40,000 nt of DNA from Glandiceps talaboti (lineage: Eukaryota; Hemichordata; Enteropneusta; Spengelidae), in assembly GCF_964340395.1 (NCBI RefSeq), contig NC_135551.1, forward strand, positions 26,908,380-26,948,379. The letters are read 5' to 3'. Shown piece after piece: positions 39,550 to 40,000 of the stretch; the first letter of the stretch is position 1, and the number at the start of each line of letters is the position of its first letter. The notes under the pieces are model-generated. The model did not search any database. It was not told the DNA's origin and was given only the letters and a program-made list of their open reading frames with translations. The position numbers and the translations under genes were made by a program.

Positions 39550-40000
39550 TTGTTGGTTATCTTCTCTAATGAAGTAGGGTGATCGTATGCACGGAACGGA
39601 CGATGGTCCTGTGTGTAATCGAGTGACGGTGGGACATTGTATGATTTCAATCAATCGTTTATTCAGTACTGTTGGCCTTTGTATTGTATGATTTAGTTAT
39701 ACGTTATGTGTTACTTTAGACAGTCAAACTTGGCACTGATCCGAAATTTACCCTTCTTGTGGTACAATACAATGCTGTCTGGCAATTCTTTGTGCGACAG
39801 TGTATAAAACGCAGACATGAAAATAATTTAGAACAGGGACACATTACACCCAGCGTGCGAAATTACGGTCAAAGACCAACAGATCTCCGTTCAGACAGAC
39901 AGTTTTTCAGAATTACAACAACTTGTCGGTCCTTATGACCAATTGGAATTTGGTGAATAATAACATTTATTCAAAGATATATCCAATTTTACCTACATGA
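39550..40000. other. SLC22 intron 2, continuing past the window
   Basis: No third transporter exon was recognised, and nothing else stands out. Confidence 0.7.

Overview
This window is eukaryotic: its genes are split into short exons with canonical GT/AG borders, introns are long and AT-rich, and microsatellites, minisatellites and transposon remnants are everywhere. The joining of hyalin-repeat (HYR) domains with group A scavenger-receptor cysteine-rich (SRCR) domains in one secreted protein points to a marine invertebrate, most likely a deuterostome (echinoderm, hemichordate or cephalochordate). Nothing in the window settles the phylum, and I saw no rRNA or tRNA gene.

Region 1 (62-29166, minus strand) is one large gene running off the left edge. 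A signal-peptide exon (29067-29166) is followed, after a 9.3 kb first intron, by 12 single-exon HYR domains (19755 down to 8289) and then six SRCR domains, each split over two exons (7902 down to 62). All 25 coding exons have phase 1 junctions and read through without a stop, giving 1639 codons (4918 nt) before the window ends. This is a textbook product of exon shuffling. The predicted protein is secreted, or membrane-anchored if a later exon adds an anchor, and is best described as an adhesive or pattern-recognition-type extracellular mosaic. Its ligand cannot be read from the sequence. The introns hold a Penelope-like retroelement fragment, foldback and TIR elements, and many simple repeats, one of which supplies a splice donor.

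Region 2 (29167-37602) is intergenic between two divergent genes. It holds a 32-bp minisatellite with no length variation over about 63.6 copies (31594-33629), bracketed by direct repeats of about 630-820 bp. One of these carries a short insertion whose empty site is preserved in the other copy. Also here are a decayed LINE reverse-transcriptase tail, a degenerate ~145-bp repeat carrying five ATGCAAAT octamers, and the end of a TIR transposon found at four places in the window.

Region 3 (37603 to the right edge, plus strand) is the start of an SLC22-type organic ion transporter gene. Exon 1 (121 codons) and a 104-bp exon 2 are present; the second intron begins with a ~550-bp ATAC/AC microsatellite and continues past the window. 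The two genes show no evident functional link beyond adjacency.
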